The notes below the pieces were generated by a model. It was not told the origin of the DNA, searched no databases, and saw only the letters and a program-made list of their open reading frames with translations. 9,311 nucleotides of DNA. Origin: JAWBOD01 sp964651405. GTDB taxonomy: Archaea; Aenigmatarchaeota; Aenigmatarchaeia; Aenigmatarchaeales; Aenigmatarchaeaceae. This document shows, piece by piece, positions 5,484 to 9,311 of the stretch. Both the position numbers and the translations under genes were made by a program. The stretch lies in contig CAZYZB010000032.1 of the NCBI GenBank assembly GCA_964651405.1, positions 1-9,311 of the forward strand, given 5' to 3'. Numbering within the stretch: the stretch's first letter is position 1; each line of letters starts with the position of its first letter.

Positions 5484-5735
5484 TTAATAACTTGACTGCC
5501 TTTTAACCAATATTTTTCCACGAAGCTTCAGTAAGATGATTCCTAAAACTAACAAGTAAGTATAAACAAAAGCATAGGCATACTCTAATAAAACATCTGC
5601 TTCGTATTTGTGAGATGTTATAACCATTATTAGACCTCCTAAGCCAAGAATAACAAATATAATTGACAAAGTTAAAATTATCCATTCAAATATAATTTCA
5701 AAATTACTTTGAACCGGTTCAAGTATTTTTAGCAT
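5484..5735 (-). CDS. small membrane protein, two transmembrane helices
   Basis: The 83-aa protein has two hydrophobic segments, about residues 14-40 (rich in I, L, V with a GLGG turn) and 53-71. They are joined by a short polar loop (SHKYEADVLLEY), and the protein ends in a basic tail (KLRGKILVKRQ). By the positive-inside rule the C-terminus would be cytoplasmic, so the N-terminus likely is too. No family is recognised. Its ATG comes one base after the TAA of the upstream 52-aa membrane protein (TAA-A-ATG), so the two are very probably co-transcribed and translationally coupled and may form a complex. The gene's last codons overlap an inverted repeat (5477-5483 with 5497-5503). Confidence 0.72.
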   Translation of the reverse strand: MLKILEPVQSNFEIIFEWIILTLSIIFVILGLGGLIMVITSHKYEADVLLEYAYAFVYTYLLVLGIILLKLRGKILVKRQSSY

Positions 5736-5736
5736 T

Positions 5737-5895
5737 TTACCAACTATAGCCCATTAATTTGCAAACATACTCATAACCTGCTTCATGAGAACCGCACTTG
5801 TCTGAAAAGAAGCTTGGTATAAACACCAATGTCAAAAGAAGCAAGAAAAATACAATGCCGATAAAAGTAAGAAGCACTGCTGGAACTCCTATCAT
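5737..5895 (-). CDS. 52-aa single-pass membrane protein
   Basis: This short gene begins at the ATG at 5895 and ends with TAA at 5737-5739. Residues 4-28 are one strongly hydrophobic helix (PAVLLTFIGIVFFLLLL), followed by a polar tail of about 24 residues. The tail holds two Cys (C34 and C45) with a His between (KCGSHEAGYEYVC) and an aromatic end (GYSW). The two Cys may form a disulfide if the tail faces outside. No known family is recognised. Support comes from a TATA-like box (5916-5924) about 25 nt before the ATG and the one-base junction with the 83-aa membrane protein downstream. The pair looks like a small membrane operon of unknown role. Confidence 0.68.
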   Translation of the reverse strand: MIGVPAVLLTFIGIVFFLLLLTLVFIPSFFSDKCGSHEAGYEYVCKLMGYSW

Positions 5896-5915
5896 AATAA
5901 GTTATTTGGATTATC

Positions 5916-5924
5916 AATTTATTA
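5916..5924 (-). promoter_or_regulatory. probable TATA box of the small membrane-protein pair
   Basis: TAATAAATT on the minus strand is centred 25 nt before the ATG at 5895, with no ribosome site between; a leaderless start is likely. Confidence 0.5.
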
Positions 5925-5958
5925 ACCGCTATTAACGCCTTAAAGAATGGAATTTAAA

Positions 5959-6549
5959 TCATGAACTTCTAGATCTCATTTTTTTCATGACTTCTTGGAG
6001 TGTTAGTTTTTTTATAATCTCATTTTTTGGAACTTTAAGCTTTGGTTTAATACAACCATCATAAGAATCATCACCTTCTCCTTTCATTTCTTTACCCCAA
6101 CCATAAAAAGAAAGATCTGTTACCCTTAGGCTTGAATCCCACAAAGAAGAAAGATCTGTACTTTTCTCATTTATCCATCCCTGAAATTCAACTTTAGGAA
6201 TAAAACCTTCTTTTTTTCTTAAGACCCCTGTAATAAAATGAGCACAAGTTGTACCTAATTTATAAAAAACTTCTCCACTTGAAATTTCTTTTATACCATC
6301 ATTAAATAGCTGTTTATCTGCATTCTCAAATTCTTTGAAATCAAGAATTCTTAAGAAATTCTCTCTAGGAATATATTTAGCAACATTAGTTATATCACAA
6401 CAGTATTTTGTACGCGTATACCGTAGGCCATAAACAGCTAAAAGTTCTAAAGAACTTACAAGCCTGTCTAGATTTTTTGATGCTATAGCATCTTGAACTT
6501 TTTGTTCAATATAATGAACAGAAACTTTATCACCCGACCTTACATTCAT
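5959..6549 (-). CDS. hypothetical protein, 196 aa, no recognised family
   Basis: This soluble protein has no signal peptide and no membrane segment. The N-terminal half (residues 12-110) looks helical, with repeated amphipathic stretches (EQKVQDAIASKNLDRLVSSLELLAVYGL and FENADKQLFNDGIKEI). This half has a CC pair at 50-51 (KYCCDITNVAKYI) and Cys102 in TTCAHFITGVLRKK. The middle is richer in Trp and aromatic residues (GWINEKSTDLSSLWDSS, FYGWGKEM). The C-terminal part is basic and ends KKMRSRSS. The Cys residues at 50, 51, 102 and 166 do not form a familiar metal-binding spacing. No function can be proposed. The start has no ribosome site and is probably leaderless. A perfect 9-bp inverted repeat (6563-6582) covers the expected TATA position, so the gene may be tightly regulated. 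Confidence 0.75.
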   Translation of the reverse strand: MNVRSGDKVSVHYIEQKVQDAIASKNLDRLVSSLELLAVYGLRYTRTKYCCDITNVAKYIPRENFLRILDFKEFENADKQLFNDGIKEISSGEVFYKLGTTCAHFITGVLRKKEGFIPKVEFQGWINEKSTDLSSLWDSSLRVTDLSFYGWGKEMKGEGDDSYDGCIKPKLKVPKNEIIKKLTLQEVMKKMRSRSS

Positions 6550-6663
6550 TTTAATTTTTAAAAAGCTTAAAGATTTAAGCTTAAAATTCTTGAAAGAAAA
6601 TGAATTACGAGAAAATTACAACTTCATGTTTAAATTTTTTACTATTCTATTTCTTTAAGTGAT
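6550..6663. promoter_or_regulatory. divergent promoter region, 196-aa gene (minus) and purC (plus)
   Basis: This spacer of 114 bp lies between divergent starts. For purC, TTTAAATTT (6629-6637) is centred about 31 nt before the ATG at 6664. For the minus-strand gene, the AT-rich palindromic stretch 6563-6582 occupies the TATA position 14-33 nt before its ATG. The two promoter elements are about 50 bp apart, so a factor at the palindrome need not affect purC. Confidence 0.55.
6563..6582. repeat. perfect 9-bp inverted repeat, candidate operator
   Basis: AAGCTTAAA (6563-6571) and TTTAAGCTT (6574-6582) are exact reverse complements separated by GA. The element sits 14-33 nt before the ATG of the 196-aa gene, where TBP/TFB would bind, a typical place for an archaeal repressor operator. 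AT-rich DNA makes chance palindromes more frequent, but 9 bp per arm including G-C pairs is notable. Confidence 0.6.
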
Positions 6664-7767
6664 ATGGTGGGAAGCGTAAAAGATTTAACAGTATTAGAAC
6701 GTGCTTATGAAAACAAATCGGGCATAGCAAGATTTACTTTCTCTGATAGATACAGTGTTTTTGACTGGGGAGAAATGCCTGATCAAATCGCAAATAAGGG
6801 GTCAGCACTCGCTGTAATGGCTGCTTTCAATTTTGAAAGATTAGAAAAAGTAGGAATTAAGACACATTATAGAGGTTTGGTAGGACCTGATGGAAAATTG
6901 ATGAGATCCTCTGATTTAAAAGAAGGCGGCAATGGCTCGAACGTAATGCAAGTTGACATGGGTGTCGTATATCGTCCAACTACAAGAATATTTTTAAGTG
7001 ATGGACAACCTAAAGTTGAGTATGATTATTCTTTCTTTGACAAACATAGAGGAGCAATAAACAATTACTTGATTCCACTTGAGATAATATTCAGAAACGG
7101 TTTGCCTAAAGGAAGTTCTGTATTCGACCGAATAGAAGCTGCAAAGAAGATAGAAGATCCTACGACTAGAACCCATGAGTTGTTCCAGATATATGGAAAA
7201 CTAGGTTTGAAAGCTGAACCAAACCCAGGAGACATGCTTCCAAAGCCTGTGATGACTTTTACAACTAAGCTTGAGGCTGGAGATAGAAGTTTAGAATATT
7301 GGGATGCTCTAGAAATTTCTGGACTAGCAAAAAATGAATTTGAAGAATTAAATCAAGTGGCCCTAAGGGTAAATGACGTTATATCATATCAAGCAAGTAA
7401 AACTGGTTTTGTTCATTATGATGGAAAAGTTGAAATGCTTTATAATAAAGGATTAGTTGTTTGTGATGTCGTTGGGACATTTGATGAAGATAGATTTGGT
7501 TTAAAAGACGAGCAAGTCAGCAAGGAATTTCTAAGACAGTGGTATGAAAGAAATCAACCAGATTTTAAAAAGGAATGTAAAAAATGGAAGGAAACAGGTG
7601 AAGGTTGGCAAGAAAGATGTCTTGTGAAACCAATAAAATTAGAACCTAGACTTGCTCAACTAGTTTCGCAGGTGTATATGGCAGGATGCAATCAATACGT
7701 TGAGAGAAGAATATTTGACGCTCCTGATTTGGAGAAGGTTATGGACACTATAAGACCTTTAAGATGA
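6664..7767 (+). CDS. purC: SAICAR synthase (phosphoribosylaminoimidazole-succinocarboxamide synthase), archaeal long form
   Basis: PurC condenses CAIR with aspartate using ATP to give SAICAR, a late step of de novo purine synthesis, in the cytoplasm. At 367 aa it is longer than the usual bacterial enzyme (about 240 aa) and matches the long archaeal form known to me from haloarchaea. Visible motifs are GSVKDL (3-8, counterpart of GKVRDI, nucleotide phosphate loop), FSDRYSVFDWGEMPD (26-40, the SDRISAFD element), NKGSAL (44-49), NYLIPLEIIFRN (134-145, the IPIEVIVRN element), KPVMTFTTKLEAGD (194-207) and VCDVVGTFDEDRF (266-278, the acidic DE..TPD.SRF element). The C-terminal part RQWYERNQPDFKKE is also typical. 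The ATG at 6664 is used here. A GTG at 6667 is an alternative, because AGTGAT (6658-6663) stands three bases before the GTG, the spacing used elsewhere. It is co-transcribed with purB four bases downstream. Confidence 0.94.
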   Translation: MVGSVKDLTVLERAYENKSGIARFTFSDRYSVFDWGEMPDQIANKGSALAVMAAFNFERLEKVGIKTHYRGLVGPDGKLMRSSDLKEGGNGSNVMQVDMGVVYRPTTRIFLSDGQPKVEYDYSFFDKHRGAINNYLIPLEIIFRNGLPKGSSVFDRIEAAKKIEDPTTRTHELFQIYGKLGLKAEPNPGDMLPKPVMTFTTKLEAGDRSLEYWDALEISGLAKNEFEELNQVALRVNDVISYQASKTGFVHYDGKVEMLYNKGLVVCDVVGTFDEDRFGLKDEQVSKEFLRQWYERNQPDFKKECKKWKETGEGWQERCLVKPIKLEPRLAQLVSQVYMAGCNQYVERRIFDAPDLEKVMDTIRPLR

Positions 7768-7771
7768 TTTT
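7763..7771 (+). promoter_or_regulatory. ribosome site of purB overlapping the purC stop
   Basis: GATGAT (7763-7768) includes the TGA stop of purC and is followed by TTT and the ATG at 7772. It is a weaker version of the GGTGAT-plus-three-bases pattern and suggests translational coupling of the two enzymes. Confidence 0.45.
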
Positions 7772-9232
7772 ATGTCAGAAATAGATTTAGTATCAAAACT
7801 AAAACCTGAAGAAAGACTTTTGAAAGAGTATGATTTGAAAAACATTTCTCCTGATGATTCAAAATATAAGGATGAAACCCAAAGACTTGCTCCTTACCTA
7901 AGCGCTGATGCAGAATGGAGAACTTTTGCTTATTTACAAAAAATTGTTCTTGAAACAAGAAAAGAATTTGGACAAGCAGAACAATGGAATGTAGATGAAG
8001 TCGCTGCTGCTCTTGGAAAGATAAGTCCTTTGAATATGACCTTGTTGGAGAAGAATGTCACCAAGCATGATCAATTAGCCGTGATAGAAGAAATTGGAAG
8101 ATTCATAACACCTGAAACAAAAGCACTCTTACATCCTGGAACAACTTCTTACGATTTTGTAGATACTGCAAGAGCATATAACTTAAAAACTGCATGGAGA
8201 GTTGAGCTAAGACCTGAGGTTGTAAAAACAATAGAAGGTCTTTGTAATATTTCTGAAATATCAACCGAATTACTTCAAGCTGGTAGAACACACCTTCAGA
8301 AAACAACACCAGTTCCACTTGATTTTAGATTCTCACAATATGCTGGTAGACTTGCAGATAGACTGGAAAGATGTGACTCATACTATGCTGACCTTAGAGC
8401 AAAGATGTCTGGCATGGTAGGAACTGGAGCTGGAATTGATATGTGTATTGGTGAAGGAAAATCAATGGAATTTGAGAAAGCTGTTTTGGACAAGCTTGGT
8501 TTGAAACCAGAGTATACTGCAACCCAGATAACCTCTAAAGAAAGATATGCTGACGTCGGACACGGACTTACAACAATGATGCATGTATTAGGCAAGTTTG
8601 CAAACGACATGAGACTTTTATATGCTTCTGGAATAAATGAAGTTACTTCAAGAGATAACGCACAAAGATTGGCAGGCTCAAGCGCGGATGGAATGAAAAA
8701 TAATCCTGAGCAATATGAAAACGTAGCTGCAATATCAATTGTAGAAAGCGGTATGAGAGTTCTTTATCAACTTATAGACGTTGATTTGGACAGAGACTTG
8801 AGAGATTCTAAACCACAAAGATATCAGCCTGCAGCGATGATGGCTGAAACTTTGGAATCATTTACAAGAGTAAATGAAAAATGCCTGCCTCAACTATCAA
8901 TCAATACAGACAAACTGATAGAAAATCTAGAGTCTGTAAGAAAGAATCCAAGTGAAGCAATGACCGCTATATTAAGAGGAGAGAAATGGATTCACCCAAA
9001 ATATGGAGTTGGTCATGAATTTGTAAAAGAAATGGGAAGAAGAGTGATTAAAGAGAAAAGACCTCTTATAGAAGTTTCATTGGAAGATCCTGATTTCAGA
9101 AAAGTGTATGATGGCTTGACTCCACTTAAAAAAGACATACTAGGAGGTAAGCTTGAATTTTATATTGGCTCAGCTCATGAGAGAGCAAAAGAAAATGTTA
9201 AATATGCCCATCAAGTAATAGGTAAGAATTAA
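7772..9232 (+). CDS. purB: adenylosuccinate lyase with an atypical signature loop
   Basis: PurB removes fumarate from SAICAR to give AICAR and from adenylosuccinate to give AMP. The 486-aa length is normal for the fumarase/aspartase superfamily. Visible are the N-terminal ISPDDSKYK element (the SPLDGRY region), KHDQLAVIEEIG (98-109), and HPGTTSYDFVDTA (121-133, the TSSD..DTA substrate motif). AGRTHLQKTTPVP (170-182) contains H174, the conserved His. DRDLRDSKPQR (340-350) corresponds to ERDLSDS..RR. The superfamily signature GSSxMPxKxNP is present as GSSADGMKNNP (302-312). The catalytic serine pair, Lys309, Asn311 and Pro312 are kept, but the near-invariant Met-Pro is Asp-Gly. The rest looks fully functional, with no frameshift or truncation. 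It follows purC by four bases and the two act on consecutive intermediates, so a fumarate-releasing role in purine synthesis is well supported. Confidence 0.94.
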   Translation: MSEIDLVSKLKPEERLLKEYDLKNISPDDSKYKDETQRLAPYLSADAEWRTFAYLQKIVLETRKEFGQAEQWNVDEVAAALGKISPLNMTLLEKNVTKHDQLAVIEEIGRFITPETKALLHPGTTSYDFVDTARAYNLKTAWRVELRPEVVKTIEGLCNISEISTELLQAGRTHLQKTTPVPLDFRFSQYAGRLADRLERCDSYYADLRAKMSGMVGTGAGIDMCIGEGKSMEFEKAVLDKLGLKPEYTATQITSKERYADVGHGLTTMMHVLGKFANDMRLLYASGINEVTSRDNAQRLAGSSADGMKNNPEQYENVAAISIVESGMRVLYQLIDVDLDRDLRDSKPQRYQPAAMMAETLESFTRVNEKCLPQLSINTDKLIENLESVRKNPSEAMTAILRGEKWIHPKYGVGHEFVKEMGRRVIKEKRPLIEVSLEDPDFRKVYDGLTPLKKDILGGKLEFYIGSAHERAKENVKYAHQVIGKN

Positions 9233-9257
9233 TATTGCAATTTTCTAATTCTTAGCT

Positions 9258-9311
9258 ATGAACATCCTACAGTTAATAGGCCTGGTTTTATTGCAAATAG
9301 GTGCATTCTTC
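9258..9311 (+). CDS. start of a possible membrane protein gene (runs off the right edge)
   Basis: From the ATG at 9258 the frame is open to the edge (18 codons). It encodes a strongly hydrophobic N-terminus rich in Leu, Ile and Val (NILQLIGLVLLQIGAFF), as for a first membrane helix or signal anchor. It lies 25 nt after the purB stop, without a clear ribosome site. The stretch between is T-rich and may hold the purB terminator. Too little is visible for a family call. Confidence 0.4.
   Translation, partial: MNILQLIGLVLLQIGAFF

Noticed and set aside
5477..5503. Hairpin AAAGGCA/TGCCTTT as a terminator
   Set aside because: The 7-bp stem with a 13-nt loop is followed by only a short T-run and overlaps the end of a coding sequence; archaea do not need hairpins to terminate, so it may be chance.
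5469..5507. 12-codon plus-strand frame (MADKGINNLTAF)
   Set aside because: Too short, no ribosome site, and overlaps the antisense membrane gene end.
5503..5685. 60-aa minus-strand frame inside the two-helix membrane gene
   Set aside because: An alternative frame of the 83-aa gene on the same strand without start support.
6994..7176. 60-aa minus-strand frame over purC
   Set aside because: Antisense to conserved PurC sequence, no own signals.
7770..8610. Minus-strand frames of 62, 71 and 75 aa over purB
   Set aside because: All antisense to a complete adenylosuccinate lyase with intact motifs.
1..9311. CRISPR arrays, insertion sequences, prophage or defence islands
   Set aside because: No spaced direct repeats, transposase or phage motifs were seen; the nuclease at the left edge has no partner genes in view.

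Overview
The window reads as chromosomal DNA of an AT-rich archaeon, most likely a small-genome (DPANN-type) lineage. Evidence seen directly: a split tRNA-Gln gene with a canonical archaeal bulge-helix-bulge intron; AT-rich TATA-like boxes about 25-30 nt before start codons, so that many genes look leaderless; GGTGAT-type Shine-Dalgarno sites at a fixed spacing on others; and an archaeal long-form PurC. The lineage assignment is inference; no rRNA or other phylogenetic marker is present.

Layout. Positions 1-1787 are all on the minus strand: a DJ-1/PfpI protein, a small secreted cysteine-rich protein started 4 nt behind it, tRNA-Gln(CUG) with a 14-nt intron, and an ATP-cone plus Mrr-like endonuclease gene that runs off the left edge. 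Positions 1857-4368 are on the plus strand: a conserved archaeal protein with a possible SecB-like architecture, a DHH/DHHA1 phosphoesterase, a 3-methyladenine (alkyladenine) DNA glycosylase, and a 54-codon zinc-ribbon gene. Positions 4438-5091 carry a minus-strand SAM methyltransferase. Divergent from it is a ten-cysteine protein gene broken by a one-base frameshift in an A5 run (5149-5435).

Positions 5484-6549 are minus strand: two tiny membrane proteins (52 and 83 aa) in a tight pair, then, farther upstream on that strand, an orphan 196-aa protein whose promoter is covered by a perfect 9-bp inverted repeat. Positions 6664-9232 hold a two-gene purC-purB operon for consecutive steps of de novo purine synthesis (CAIR to SAICAR to AICAR; PurB also makes AMP). 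The PurB has an unusual signature loop. A hydrophobic N-terminus starts at 9258 and leaves the right edge.

The gene content is mostly housekeeping and repair plus small orphan proteins. I found no CRISPR array, mobile element, prophage or obvious multi-gene defence system. The most interesting items are the very short tRNA intron, the frameshifted Cys-rich gene, the PurB signature-loop change, the ATP-cone/endonuclease fusion and the promoter palindrome at 6563-6582.
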